This document shows positions 8,070-16,838 of a stretch of 64,000 bases of DNA, piece after piece. This DNA is from Caldimonas manganoxidans ATCC BAA-369 (GTDB lineage: Bacteria > Pseudomonadota > Gammaproteobacteria > Burkholderiales > Burkholderiaceae_C): contig NZ_KB905940.1 of NCBI RefSeq assembly GCF_000381125.1, forward strand, positions 1 through 64,000, read 5' to 3'. A model generated the notes under the pieces. That model did not search any database, was not told the origin of the DNA, and was given only the letters and a program-made list of their open reading frames with translations. Position 1 is the stretch's first letter. The number at the start of each line of letters is the position of its first letter. The translations under genes were made by a program, and so were the position numbers.

Positions 8070-8279
8070 GGCTGCGGCTGCTTGCTCGCGGGCGATTGCC
8101 GCCCGTTGCGCCCGCCGCCGTGCTGGCGTGCCCAACAGGTACATCACCAACGAGACCGGCCCCAGCCCATAAAACAGGAAGGTCACGACGGCGCCCAGTA
8201 CCGAGCCCTGGGTGCTGATCGCTTCGGCCACAGCCATCATCAAAGCGACGTACAGCCAAGCAATGGCCACGAGGTACAT
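8001..8279 (-). CDS. Small two-helix membrane protein, function unknown
   Basis: A 92-residue frame starting MYLVAIAWLYVALMMAVAEA. Two hydrophobic helices are visible (about 2-22 and 28-49, GAVVTFLFYGLGPVSLVMYL), followed by a charged Arg/Ala/Glu-rich cytoplasmic tail. The reading frame stays open far upstream on this strand, but that part has no protein-like character, so I start at the ATG preceding the first helix. There is no strong ribosome-binding site. It lies between pgeF and phaC, converges on pgeF and overlaps it by 69 bases. No known family is recognised. The clean helix-helix-tail pattern argues that it is a real gene. Confidence 0.6.
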   Translation of the reverse strand: MYLVAIAWLYVALMMAVAEAISTQGSVLGAVVTFLFYGLGPVSLVMYLLGTPARRRAQRAAIAREQAAAASGDPNERGHAARDSVAAEREEA

Positions 8280-8466
8280 GGAGCAGATGCGCCAAAGGCC
8301 TTGGGCGTCGCCCTCGGCATGCGTCAAGCAAACGGACAAACACCAATTATGCGCGCTTCGGAATGTTCGATTTCGCAAGGCGGCCGGTGTAAAAACACGA
8401 CATTGGTGAATCCGTCGCGCAGCGCTGGCCACGGGGCCCCTGCCGGCATCGACCTCCGAGGAACAG

Positions 8467-10140
8467 ATGAAGCGAACCACCTCCAGTGCATATGAACCGG
8501 CCCAGGCTCTTGGAGAGCACGTGGGCGAGGCCATGGCGGCACTGGCTCGGCTCAACATTCCGGCCGAACGGCTGGCGGCCTTGCAGACCGAGTACCTGAA
8601 AGAAGCCGCGGCCTTGTGGAATGGGTTCATCAGTGCTGGGGGCCACAGTGCGCTCAAGCCCGACGACCGACGTTTTGCTGCCAAGGAATGGGCCGAGAAC
8701 CCCGTGGCGGCGTACCTCGCCTCGGTGTATTTGCTCAATGCTCGAACCTTGCTCAACCTTGCCGAAAGCGTCCAGGCCGACGAGAAAACCCGAGCGCGTC
8801 TGCGGTTTGCCGTGCAGCAATGGATCGACGCGACCGCACCGAGCAACTTTCTGGCCTTCAATCCCGAAGCCCAACGGCGTGCGCTGGAAACCGGAGGCCA
8901 GAGCATCGCTCAGGGTTTACGCCAATTGCTGGCCGACATTCGCCAGGGCCACCTGTCTCAAACCGACGAGAGTGTCTTCGAGGTCGGGCGCAACGTGGCC
9001 ACCACGGCGGGGTCGGTGATCTTCGAAAACGAGATCTTCCAGCTCATCGAGTACAAGCCACTGACGACCAAGGTGTACGAGCGGCCGCTGCTGATCGTGC
9101 CGCCTTGTATCAACAAGTACTACATCCTCGATTTGCAGCCGGACAACTCGTTCATTCGCTACGCGGTGGAGCAGGGCCATCGCGTGTTCGTGATGAGCTG
9201 GCGCAATGCCGACGAAAGCATCGCGCACCTCACCTGGGACGACTACATCGACCAGGGCGTGATCCGTGCCCTGCGGGTGGTCCAGGAGGTGAGCGGGCAA
9301 GAGCAGGTCAACACCTTGGGTTTTTGCATCGGCGGCACCATTTTGGCCACGGCGCTGGCCGTTCTGGCCGCACGAGGCGAGCAAGCGGCTCACAGTGTGA
9401 CGCTGCTGACTTCGTTCCTCGATTTCAGCGACACCGGTGTGCTGGACATCTTCGTCGATGAAGCGTCGGTGCAGCTGCGTGAGATGACCATCGGCCAGCG
9501 TAGCCCCACCGGTCCGGGCTTGCTCAAAGGCCAGGAACTGGCGGCAACGTTTTCCTTCTTGCGGCCCAACGACTTGGTATGGAACTATGTCGTGGGCAAC
9601 TACCTCAAGGGCGAGACGCCACCGCCGTTCGACTTGCTGTACTGGAATTCGGACAGCACCAACCTGCCTGGCCCGATGTATTGTTGGTATCTGCGCAATA
9701 CCTATTTGGAAAACAACCTCGCGGTGCCTGGCAAGGTTCGGGTCTGCGGTGAGCCGGTCGATTTCGGGCGCATCCAGGCGCCGGCTTTCATTTACGCGTC
9801 ACGGGAAGACCATATCGTGCCTTGGCAGAGCGCTTATGCATCGACCCGGTTGCTCAAAGGCAAGAAGCAGTTCGTGTTGGGAGCCTCGGGACACATCGCC
9901 GGCGTCATCAACCCGCCGCTCAAGAACAAGCGCAGCTTCTGGACTCAGCCCAAGCTGCCGGCCGACCCGCAGGCCTGGCTGGCCGGCGCGACCGAACATC
10001 CCGGAAGCTGGTGGCCGAGCTGGGCTGGCTGGCTGGCCGACCATGGCGGCCGGCAGATTCCGGCGCCACGCCGTCCCGGTCACCGTCGGTACCCCCCCAT
10101 CGAACCCGCCCCTGGCCGCTATGTGAAGGTCAGGGCTTGA
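8467..10140 (+). CDS. phaC: Class I poly(3-hydroxyalkanoate) synthase
   Basis: A 557-residue polymerase that joins (R)-3-hydroxyacyl-CoA units into PHB granules. The lipase-like box is GFCIGG with nucleophile Cys287; the catalytic Asp is in SREDHIVPW (448) and the His in GASGHIAGV (476). The spacings Cys-Asp 161 and Cys-His 189 equal those of the Cupriavidus necator enzyme (319/480/508). The N-terminal domain WNGFISAGG and the PhaC core [20 protein letters not shown] are present. The start has GAGGAA a few bases upstream. The length is that of class I enzymes, with no separate phaE. phaA follows after 25 bases, making a phaCAB operon. Confidence 0.98.
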   Translation: MKRTTSSAYEPAQALGEHVGEAMAALARLNIPAERLAALQTEYLKEAAALWNGFISAGGHSALKPDDRRFAAKEWAENPVAAYLASVYLLNARTLLNLAESVQADEKTRARLRFAVQQWIDATAPSNFLAFNPEAQRRALETGGQSIAQGLRQLLADIRQGHLSQTDESVFEVGRNVATTAGSVIFENEIFQLIEYKPLTTKVYERPLLIVPPCINKYYILDLQPDNSFIRYAVEQGHRVFVMSWRNADESIAHLTWDDYIDQGVIRALRVVQEVSGQEQVNTLGFCIGGTILATALAVLAARGEQAAHSVTLLTSFLDFSDTGVLDIFVDEASVQLREMTIGQRSPTGPGLLKGQELAATFSFLRPNDLVWNYVVGNYLKGETPPPFDLLYWNSDSTNLPGPMYCWYLRNTYLENNLAVPGKVRVCGEPVDFGRIQAPAFIYASREDHIVPWQSAYASTRLLKGKKQFVLGASGHIAGVINPPLKNKRSFWTQPKLPADPQAWLAGATEHPGSWWPSWAGWLADHGGRQIPAPRRPGHRRYPPIEPAPGRYVKVRA

Positions 10141-10165
10141 TTCGGATTTACTGCAGGAGAACATC

Positions 10166-11344
10166 ATGAGCGACATCGTCATCGTTTCCGCAGCCCGCAC
10201 CGCGGTGGGCAAGTTCGGCGGCACCCTGGCCCGGACCCCGGCGGCCGAGCTCGGCGCCGTCGTGATCGCCGAAGCACTGCGCCGTGCCGGCATCGCGGGC
10301 GAACAGGTCAGTGAGGTCATCATGGGGCAGGTGCTACAAGCCGGTTGCGGCCAAAACCCTGCCCGTCAGGCCGTCATCAAAGCGGGCCTGCCCCACGCGG
10401 TGCCGGCCATGACCATCAACAAAGTGTGTGGATCGGGCTTGAAGGCCGTGATGCTGGCCGCACAAGCCATTCGCGATGGCGATGCCGAGGTCGTCGTCGC
10501 CGGGGGGCAGGAAAACATGAGCCAGGCCCCGCACGTGCTGCTGGGCTCGCGCGAGGGCCAGCGCATGGGCGACTGGAAAATGATCGATTCGATGATCACC
10601 GACGGTCTGTGGGACGTCTACAACCAGTACCACATGGGCATCACCGCCGAGAACGTGGCCAAAAAGTATGGCATCAGCCGTGAGGAGCAGGATGCCTTGG
10701 CCTTGGCGTCGCAGCAAAAAGCCGCTGCGGCCCAAGATGCCGGCCGGTTTCGTGACGAGATCGTCGCGGTGAACATTCCGCAGAAGAAGGGCGACCCCAT
10801 CGTTTTCGATACCGACGAGTTCATCAACCGCAAGACCAGTGCCGAGGCCTTGGCCGGCCTGCGTCCGGCCTTCGACAAAGCCGGCAGCGTGACCGCTGGC
10901 AATGCCTCAGGGATCAACGATGGAGCAGCGGCGGTGGTCGTGATGAGCGCGAAGAAGGCCGACCAGCTTGGTCTCAAGCCGCTGGCGCGCATCGCGTCCT
11001 ATGCCAGCGCCGGTCTGGACCCGGCCTACATGGGCATGGGGCCGGTGCCGGCAGCGCGCAAAGCGCTGGAGCGTGCCGGCTGGAAAGCCGCCGACCTGGA
11101 TCTGCTCGAGATCAATGAAGCCTTTGCCGCGCAGGCCTGCGCCGTGCACAAAGAAATGGGCTGGGATACGAGCAAGGTCAATGTCAACGGAGGCGCCATC
11201 GCCATCGGGCATCCGATTGGGGCCTCGGGTTGCCGCATCCTGGTCACACTGCTGTACGAAATGCAGCGGCGCCGCGCCCGCAAGGGCCTGGCGTCGCTGT
11301 GCATCGGCGGTGGCATGGGAGTTGCACTGACCGTCGAGCGCTGA
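10166..11344 (+). CDS. phaA: Acetyl-CoA C-acetyltransferase (beta-ketothiolase)
   Basis: A 392-residue biosynthetic thiolase condensing two acetyl-CoA to acetoacetyl-CoA, the first step of PHB synthesis. The acyl-carrying Cys is residue 88 (NKVCGSGLK), the active-site His is in [14 protein letters not shown] (349) and the second Cys in [10 protein letters not shown] (379), in the positions known for the family. CAGGAGAAC precedes the ATG. It sits in phaCAB order, 25 bases after phaC and 109 before phaB, which supports the biosynthetic role over a purely degradative one. Confidence 0.97.
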   Translation: MSDIVIVSAARTAVGKFGGTLARTPAAELGAVVIAEALRRAGIAGEQVSEVIMGQVLQAGCGQNPARQAVIKAGLPHAVPAMTINKVCGSGLKAVMLAAQAIRDGDAEVVVAGGQENMSQAPHVLLGSREGQRMGDWKMIDSMITDGLWDVYNQYHMGITAENVAKKYGISREEQDALALASQQKAAAAQDAGRFRDEIVAVNIPQKKGDPIVFDTDEFINRKTSAEALAGLRPAFDKAGSVTAGNASGINDGAAAVVVMSAKKADQLGLKPLARIASYASAGLDPAYMGMGPVPAARKALERAGWKAADLDLLEINEAFAAQACAVHKEMGWDTSKVNVNGGAIAIGHPIGASGCRILVTLLYEMQRRRARKGLASLCIGGGMGVALTVER

Positions 11345-11453
11345 AGGATTTCCAACCCCCAGGCCCGGGTGCACAGGGAGAGTACGGGTTGACCGACGAG
11401 GCCTTTCGGTCGACGCTGGATCCGGGCCGCATGAACTTCATCAGGAGCATCAC

Positions 11454-12191
11454 ATGAGTCAGAAAGTCGCATACGTCACCGGTGGCATGGGTGGCATCGG
11501 CACCGCGATTTGCCAGCGCTTGGCCAGAAGCGGGTTCAAAGTGATCGCCGGCTGCGGGCCCAGCCGCGACTACCAGAAGTGGCTCGACCAGCAAAAGGAA
11601 CTGGGCTACACCTTTTATGCATCGGTTGGCAACGTGGCCGACTGGGATTCGACCGTTCAGGCTTTCGCGAAAGCCAAGGCCGAACATGGCCCCATCGATG
11701 TGCTGGTCAACAATGCCGGCATCACCCGCGACCGCATGTTCCTCAAAATGACACCGGAGGATTGGCATGCGGTGATCGACACCAACCTCAACAGCATGTT
11801 CAACGTCACCAAACAGGTGGTGCCCGACATGGTCGAGCGCGGTTGGGGACGGATCATCCAGATTTCCTCGGTCAACGGCGAAAAGGGCCAAGCCGGTCAG
11901 ACCAACTATTCGGCCGCCAAGGCCGGTATGCATGGCTTCACGATGGCTCTGGCGCAGGAATTGGCGTCCAAGGGGGTGACGGTCAACACCGTCAGCCCCG
12001 GCTATATCAGCACCGACATGGTGCGTGCGATCAAGCCCGAGGTGCTCGAAAAGATCATCGCCACCATCCCGGTCAAGCGGCTGGGCACCCCTGAAGAAAT
12101 CGCTTCGATCGTGGCCTGGATTGCCTCGGAGGATTCGGGCTTTGCCACGGGCGCCGACTTCTCCATCAACGGCGGCTTGCACATGGGGTAA
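11454..12191 (+). CDS. phaB: Acetoacetyl-CoA reductase (NADPH)
   Basis: A 245-residue short-chain dehydrogenase that reduces acetoacetyl-CoA to (R)-3-hydroxybutyryl-CoA for PhaC. The Rossmann glycine motif is VTGGMGGIG, the NAG motif is VNNAGITRD, and the catalytic Ser (ISSVNGEKGQ) and Tyr-Lys (YSAAK) are in place. The C-terminus TGADFSINGGLHMG is typical of PhaB/FabG-like reductases. CAGGAGCATC precedes the ATG. It is the last gene of phaCAB; no phaR or phasin gene follows, unlike many phaCAB loci that carry phaR downstream. Confidence 0.97.
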   Translation: MSQKVAYVTGGMGGIGTAICQRLARSGFKVIAGCGPSRDYQKWLDQQKELGYTFYASVGNVADWDSTVQAFAKAKAEHGPIDVLVNNAGITRDRMFLKMTPEDWHAVIDTNLNSMFNVTKQVVPDMVERGWGRIIQISSVNGEKGQAGQTNYSAAKAGMHGFTMALAQELASKGVTVNTVSPGYISTDMVRAIKPEVLEKIIATIPVKRLGTPEEIASIVAWIASEDSGFATGADFSINGGLHMG

Positions 12192-12202
12192 GCCAGGACA
12201 TG

Positions 12203-12224
12203 CGGCCGTCCCGGCGGACGGCCG
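12203..12224. terminator. GC-rich hairpin in the 37-base gap between convergent phaB and mnmH
   Basis: A perfect 9-bp stem, cggccgtcc with ggacggccg around cggc, fills most of the gap. It lacks a U-run on either strand, so it is a weak or factor-assisted bidirectional terminator at best. Confidence 0.45.
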
Positions 12225-12228
12225 GGTG

Positions 12229-13296
12229 TCAGTGCCGCTCTTCGTTGGCGATCAACTCGCGAGCCAGGGCGGCATAGGCCTGTGCGGAGGACGATGCCGG
12301 GACCAGGCGAGTCGCTTCGGCATGGCGCAGGAAGTTTCGCCGCAAAGAGGCTTCATAGCCCGGGTCGTAATGCTGCACGAGCAGGGCTTCAACCAGGTCG
12401 ACGAAGCGCCCCTCTCGCGCGGCCTGTTTCCAGCCGTCCACTTTGGCCCGGCCTCTCAGGGGCACCAGGTGGTCGAGCTGCTGGCACAAGGCGTCCACAT
12501 CGCGCAGGAAAAAGTCGTACTCCTCCATCAGCAGCGCTATGCGCTCGGGCAATGCCAGGTCGATATGCAGACACTGGGCCTGGCGGATGCTCTCAATCAA
12601 GGCGAGGGGCACTTGCAACAGTCCTAGCTTGCGGCTCTCGCTTTCCACATAGACCACCCGGTGAGGATCGAAGGTCCGCAGGGCCTGCCAGATGCGGGTT
12701 TCGAACTGCTTTTGAGAGGGTTGGGGGCGTCCGGGCAGCAGGCCAAGCACCGAGCCCCGATGCTCGGCCAGGGCCTCCAGGTCCAACACCTGCGCCCCCT
12801 GGGCCTGCAGCGCTTGCAGCAAACGGCTTTTGCCCGAGCCGGTGCGACCACACAAGACCCGCCAGGTGTATCGCGAGGGCAGGGTCTCGAGGTCGCGCAC
12901 CACGTGGCGTCGCCAGGCCTTGTAGCCGCCTTCGAGCAGATGAACCCGAAAGCCGATCTGTCCCAGCACCAAAGCCAGGGCTCCAGAGCGCTGGCCGCCG
13001 CGCCAACAATACAGCAGCGGTGCCCAGTCTTTCGGTTTGTCCATCACCTCGCGCTCGATGTGCGCGGCGATGTTGCGGGCGACCATGGCGGCACCGATTT
13101 TGCGAGCCTCGAAAGCCGAGACTTGCTTGTAACACGTGCCCACGATACGGCGTTGCTCATCGTCCAGAGACGGCCAGTTGCGTGCACCGGGCAGGCGATC
13201 CAGGGCGTACTCGGAGGGCGAGCGAGCATCGATGATGGTGTCGAAGCGGTTCAGGCCGGCGATCGCTTCGGCTGCAGCCACGGGAACGATGGGCAT
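12229..13296 (-). CDS. mnmH: tRNA 2-selenouridine synthase / geranylation enzyme
   Basis: A 355-residue SelU/MnmH protein. An N-terminal rhodanese domain (IIDARSPSEYALDRLPGA) has the active Cys in CWRGGQRS; a P-loop domain follows (GRTGSGKS). The family exchanges sulphur for selenium, through a geranylated intermediate, at the wobble 2-thiouridine of tRNAs for Lys, Glu and Gln. The ATG at 13296 is preferred over a GTG three codons upstream because TGAGGTG is well spaced before it. No selenophosphate synthetase gene lies in the window. It is 10 bases downstream of tesA on the same strand. Confidence 0.94.
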   Translation of the reverse strand: MPIVPVAAAEAIAGLNRFDTIIDARSPSEYALDRLPGARNWPSLDDEQRRIVGTCYKQVSAFEARKIGAAMVARNIAAHIEREVMDKPKDWAPLLYCWRGGQRSGALALVLGQIGFRVHLLEGGYKAWRRHVVRDLETLPSRYTWRVLCGRTGSGKSRLLQALQAQGAQVLDLEALAEHRGSVLGLLPGRPQPSQKQFETRIWQALRTFDPHRVVYVESESRKLGLLQVPLALIESIRQAQCLHIDLALPERIALLMEEYDFFLRDVDALCQQLDHLVPLRGRAKVDGWKQAAREGRFVDLVEALLVQHYDPGYEASLRRNFLRHAEATRLVPASSSAQAYAALARELIANEERH

Positions 13297-13306
13297 GCCA
13301 GGCACC

Positions 13307-13966
13307 TCAGGACTTCAGCAAGCGGCGCAAGGCGGGCCACACATTGTCCAGCAGCACCGGTTGGGCTGCTTCGTTCGGATGGATGCGGTCGGGCTGGAAA
13401 AACTTGGCGGCCTCCGGCACATCGGCCACCCCTCGCAACAGGAAGGGGACCAGCGGCACCTTTTCGGTAGCGGCCACGTGCTCGAAGACGGCCGCAAAGC
13501 GTTCGGTGTAAGCGCGGCCGTAATTGGGCGGCACCTGGATGCCCACCAACAGCACGCGAGCACCAGCCTGACGCGACATGCGGACCATCTCCGTCAGATT
13601 GCGCTGGGTCGCCTCCAGCGGTAGACCGCGCAGGGCGTCGTTGCCGCCCAGTTCGATCACCACGTGGGTGGGGCGGTGCTGGCGCAACAGTGCTGGCAGG
13701 CGCGATCGCCCGCCAGCGCTGGTGTCCCCGCTGATGCTGGCATTGATGACGTTGGCTGCCATACCCTCGCGTTGCAGACGCTGCTGCAGCAGCGCCACCC
13801 AACCACTGCCGCGGGCAAGGCCGTATTCGGCCGACAAACTGTCGCCCACCACCAGGATGCGAGCCGGAGCATTGGCCCAGGTCGCCCGCGGCAGCGATAA
13901 CCCGGCAAACAGGTGGACTGTGAGGGCCGCGATAAAGTGGCGGCGTTGTGACAAGCGCACGATCAT
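13307..13966 (-). CDS. tesA: Exported SGNH esterase / acyl-CoA thioesterase I
   Basis: A 219-residue GDSL hydrolase. A signal peptide with hydrophobic core FIAALTVHLFAGL ends near residue 30 (ATWA). The SGNH blocks follow: ILVVGDSLSAEYG (nucleophile Ser), the block-II Gly, ELGGNDALRG (Asn), and DRIHPNEAA (catalytic Asp and His). TesA enzymes are periplasmic and have thioesterase, arylesterase and lysophospholipase activity. The frame stays open upstream across the ABC gene, but the ATG at 13966 begins the signal peptide. The gene is divergent from the ybbA-like ABC gene, as tesA and ybbA are in E. coli, and the two start codons overlap by two bases. Confidence 0.93.
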   Translation of the reverse strand: MIVRLSQRRHFIAALTVHLFAGLSLPRATWANAPARILVVGDSLSAEYGLARGSGWVALLQQRLQREGMAANVINASISGDTSAGGRSRLPALLRQHRPTHVVIELGGNDALRGLPLEATQRNLTEMVRMSRQAGARVLLVGIQVPPNYGRAYTERFAAVFEHVAATEKVPLVPFLLRGVADVPEAAKFFQPDRIHPNEAAQPVLLDNVWPALRRLLKS

Positions 13967-14651
13967 GACTGAACCCATCATTGCGGTGGAGCGGCTGACC
14001 AAGCGGGTGACGGACTCCACCGGCACGCTGACGATTCTCCACGATATCGATTTCGCACTGGCTCGGCGGGAATCGGTGGCCATCGTCGGGGCCTCCGGCT
14101 CGGGCAAATCGACCTTGCTGTCGATCCTTGCAGGTCTGGACACGCCCACTGCGGGCACGGTCCGGCTGGACGGCGTGGATCTTTTCGCCCTGGATGAGGA
14201 CCGGCGTGCCGCAGTGCGTGCGGCCAAGGTGGGCTTCGTCTTCCAGAGCTTTCAGCTCATGGCCAATCTGACCGCCCTGGAGAACGTGATGTTGCCGCTG
14301 GAGCTGCAGGGCCGCCCCGATGCGCGCCAGCGTGCGGCGGCGATGCTCGAGCGCGTGGGGCTGGGTCAACGCCTGGGCCACTATCCTCGGGTGCTGTCCG
14401 GCGGCGAACAGCAGCGCGTGGCGCTGGCCCGTGCCTTTGTGGTGGAACCCGAACTGCTGCTGGCCGACGAACCGACGGGCAGTTTGGACTTCGCCACGGG
14501 CGAAACCGTGATGGACTTGATGTTCTCGCTGAACCGAGAGCGCGGCACCACCTTGGTGCTCGTCACTCACGACCGTGGCATTGCCGCCCGTTGCGACCGT
14601 CAGATCCGACTCGAAGCCGGCCGCTTGATGCTTCCGGCCGAAGCCGTCTGA
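13965..14651 (+). CDS. ABC transporter ATP-binding protein (YbbA/LolD-like)
   Basis: A 228-residue MacB/LolD-type ATPase: Walker [11 protein letters not shown]-loop FVFQSFQLM, signature [14 protein letters not shown], Walker [13 protein letters not shown] and the H-loop VTHDR. The long open frame begins far upstream, but homology starts at the ATG at 13965 ([20 protein letters not shown]). YbbA pairs with the large permease YbbP in E. coli; no permease gene follows here, since rlmB is next. The divergent pairing with tesA matches the E. coli layout, so I infer the same functional unit with its permease encoded elsewhere or lost. Confidence 0.92.
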   Translation: MTEPIIAVERLTKRVTDSTGTLTILHDIDFALARRESVAIVGASGSGKSTLLSILAGLDTPTAGTVRLDGVDLFALDEDRRAAVRAAKVGFVFQSFQLMANLTALENVMLPLELQGRPDARQRAAAMLERVGLGQRLGHYPRVLSGGEQQRVALARAFVVEPELLLADEPTGSLDFATGETVMDLMFSLNRERGTTLVLVTHDRGIAARCDRQIRLEAGRLMLPAEAV

Positions 14652-14721
14652 GCGCGCGTGGCCACGCGATGGCGCTACCATCGCGCGCAAGTATCGTTGG
14701 TTGCCCGCGAAAGATTCGACC

Positions 14722-15456
14722 TTGAGCTCTGCGAAGATCCTGTTCGGCTTCCATGCCGTGACGGTGCGCTTGAAGACCGCGCCGCAATCCATCGTCGACA
14801 TCCATGTCGACGCCAGCCGGCGCGATCAGCGCATGCGTCAATTCCTGGCCAGGGCTGAGGAAGCCGGTGTGCGGCTGATCGACAGTGATGACGATCGACT
14901 CCAACGGCTGTGCGGCACACACCGTCACCAGGGCGTGGTCGCCCGGGTTCAGCCCCTGCCCATGGCGCGATCGCTGGACGATGTGCTCGACGGCCTGGAG
15001 GTGGCGCCCTTGCTGCTCGTGCTCGACGGCGTGACCGATCCGCACAATCTGGGGGCTTGCTTGCGCGTGGCCGATGGCGCTGGCGCGCATGCAGTGATCG
15101 CCCCCAAGGATCACGCGGTGGGCGTGAACGCCACGGTGGCCAAAGTGGCCAGCGGCGCGGCCGAGACGGTGCCGTACTTCATGGTGACCAATTTGGCGCG
15201 CACACTGGGCGAGCTCAAAGAGCGCAACATTTGGGTGATCGGCACGGCCGGGGAGGCGTCGCGAAGCGTTTTCGATGCCGACCTGAAGGTGCCGGTGGCA
15301 CTGGTGCTGGGCGCCGAGGGCACGGGCTTGCGGCAGCTCACCCGCAAGACCTGCGATGAATTGGTGTCCATCCCGATGCGTGGCGTCGTCGAAAGCCTCA
15401 ATGTGTCAGTGGCCAGCGGCATCTGCCTGTACGAGGCGCTGCGGCAGCGGCGCTGA
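14722..15456 (+). CDS. rlmB: 23S rRNA (guanosine-2251-2'-O)-methyltransferase
   Basis: A 244-residue SpoU-family knotted methyltransferase. The N-terminal substrate-binding domain is [17 protein letters not shown]. SpoU motifs are [20 protein letters not shown] (motif 1), [10 protein letters not shown] (motif 2) and [18 protein letters not shown] (motif 3). It uses S-adenosylmethionine to methylate G2251 in the P-loop of 23S rRNA. The start is a TTG; I chose 14722 because family members begin just before KILFG, but a TTG at 14701 adds seven residues and neither has a good ribosome-binding site. The gene is 70 bases after the ABC gene. Confidence 0.93.
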   Translation: MSSAKILFGFHAVTVRLKTAPQSIVDIHVDASRRDQRMRQFLARAEEAGVRLIDSDDDRLQRLCGTHRHQGVVARVQPLPMARSLDDVLDGLEVAPLLLVLDGVTDPHNLGACLRVADGAGAHAVIAPKDHAVGVNATVAKVASGAAETVPYFMVTNLARTLGELKERNIWVIGTAGEASRSVFDADLKVPVALVLGAEGTGLRQLTRKTCDELVSIPMRGVVESLNVSVASGICLYEALRQRR

Positions 15457-15491
15457 GCCGCCGGCATGGGCCACGGCCAGGCCGGGCTCGC

Positions 15492-15497
15492 TACACT
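15492..15497 (+). promoter_or_regulatory. Putative -10 box upstream of upp
   Basis: TACACT in the context GCTCGCTACACTGCGGGC, similar to the boxes upstream of the NUDIX gene and bioB. It would give a leader of about 50 bases for upp. No recognisable -35 is visible. Confidence 0.3.
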
Positions 15498-15553
15498 GCG
15501 GGCATTGCGGTTCGGCACACGGCCGCACCGAGGTCCGTTTTCCGGTGAATCCC

Positions 15554-16186
15554 ATGCCTGTCATCGAAGTCCAGCACCCCCTCGTCAAGCACAAAATCGG
15601 CCTGCTGCGAGAGGCCGACATTTCAACCAAGAAATTCCGTGAGTTGACCTCCGAGGTGGCCCGACTGCTCGCGTACGAGGCCACAGCCGATTTTCCGCTG
15701 GAGAAGGTCACTTTGCAGTGCTGGAGTGGCCCCACCGAAGTCGATCGCATCAAAGGCAAGAAGGTCACGGTCGTGCCCATCTTGCGGGCGGGCATCGGCA
15801 TGCTCGACGGCGTGCTGGACATGGTTCCCAACGCGAAGATCAGCGTCGTGGGCCTGTCGCGCAACCACGACACCTTGCAACCCGAGCACTATTTCGAGAA
15901 CTTCGTGGGCAACCTGGAAGCGCGCACCGCCCTCATCATCGACCCCATGCTGGCCACGGCCGGCTCGATGAATGCCACGATCGATCTGCTCAAGCGCAAG
16001 GGCTGCAAGGACATCCGGGCGTTGGTGCTCGTGGCAGCCCCCGAAGGCGTGCGAGCACTGGACGCCGCCCATCCGGACGTTCGGTGTTGGACGGCTGCCA
16101 TCGACAGCCATCTCAACGAGAACGGCTACATCATCCCCGGGCTGGGCGATGCCGGCGACAAAATCTTTGGCACCAAGCACGACTGA
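15554..16186 (+). CDS. upp: Uracil phosphoribosyltransferase
   Basis: A 210-residue type I PRTase converting uracil and PRPP to UMP (pyrimidine salvage). The N-terminus [20 protein letters not shown] is the family's. The flexible-loop region is [13 protein letters not shown], the PRPP loop is [12 protein letters not shown] and the uracil-binding C-terminus is [16 protein letters not shown]. The open frame extends 66 codons upstream through the end of rlmB, but the ATG at 15554 matches the conserved start. The gene is followed by a structured terminator. Confidence 0.97.
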   Translation: MPVIEVQHPLVKHKIGLLREADISTKKFRELTSEVARLLAYEATADFPLEKVTLQCWSGPTEVDRIKGKKVTVVPILRAGIGMLDGVLDMVPNAKISVVGLSRNHDTLQPEHYFENFVGNLEARTALIIDPMLATAGSMNATIDLLKRKGCKDIRALVLVAAPEGVRALDAAHPDVRCWTAAIDSHLNENGYIIPGLGDAGDKIFGTKHD

Positions 16187-16196
16187 TCCGTGCCGC

Positions 16197-16264
16197 AAAG
16201 AGGCGCGAATCAGATTGTAAAAATTTCGATCTGTCAACAGAAATTCACGCAGGCGCCTCTTTTT
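16197..16264 (+). terminator. Terminator with an internally structured loop downstream of upp
   Basis: A perfect 10-bp stem pairs aaagaggcgc (16197-16206) with gcgcctcttt (16253-16262), followed by more T. The 46-base loop is itself structured: cagat and atctg can pair around the A-rich centre and ctgt-ca-acag forms a small hairpin. The position right after the upp stop and the U-rich 3' side suggest a Rho-independent terminator. Confidence 0.6.
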
Positions 16265-16351
16265 CGTTGTAAAACAGCGTCGTTGCCTGGGGTGTGCCCA
16301 GGCCTCACCCTGCGTCGCCATCGGCGACCCTCGCACTGGAAGGAGGAGCCC

Positions 16352-16828
16352 ATGCCGCGTTCTTTGCACCGCCGCGCGCCGCTGCGCTTGTGGATGACGG
16401 GTTGTGTGGCCGTCGTGATGGCCGCGTTGAGCTCGCCTTTGGCGCGGGGAAAGACGGAAGACGCCGTGGACCGGCCTGGCCGTCATGCCTTGGTCAGCCC
16501 CTACGATGTCGATGAAACGGTCTCCAAGATCGAGGCGGCTGCGTCCTCGCACGGTTTGGTCGTCTTTGCCAAGCGGATTCCGCCCGAGTGCCCGGGAGCC
16601 ACGCTGGTGTTGGGCTTGTCCGGCGGCGTGACGCCGGTGGTGATGGACGATGGCAGTCGTGAAATCGAGCTGCCATGGCAGATCGACGTGGTGCGTGCAT
16701 CGGACGGGCGCACCGAGGTGCGGTTCCATGACCCCTGGCCATGGTCTGACATGGTGGCCGATGCACCACCGGATGCCTTGCGGGCCATTGGCCCGCTGCC
16801 GGCCCTGCTGCAGTCCGCCCTGGGTTGA
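16352..16828 (+). CDS. Secreted DUF302 domain protein
   Basis: A 158-residue protein with an excellent ribosome-binding site (AAGGAGGAG) before the ATG. Residues 1-32 look like a signal peptide: Arg-rich start, hydrophobic WMTGCVAVVMAALSSPLA, then ARG. The DUF302 core is visible as YDVDETVSKIEAAASSHGL followed by VVFAKRI and, later, REIELPWQIDVVRA. DUF302 has no established biochemical activity. It stands alone, converging on the MFS gene with a 10-base gap. The tail VRFHDPWPWSDMV fits the usual end of the domain. Confidence 0.8.
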   Translation: MPRSLHRRAPLRLWMTGCVAVVMAALSSPLARGKTEDAVDRPGRHALVSPYDVDETVSKIEAAASSHGLVVFAKRIPPECPGATLVLGLSGGVTPVVMDDGSREIELPWQIDVVRASDGRTEVRFHDPWPWSDMVADAPPDALRAIGPLPALLQSALG

Positions 16829-16838
16829 GGGCCACGGG

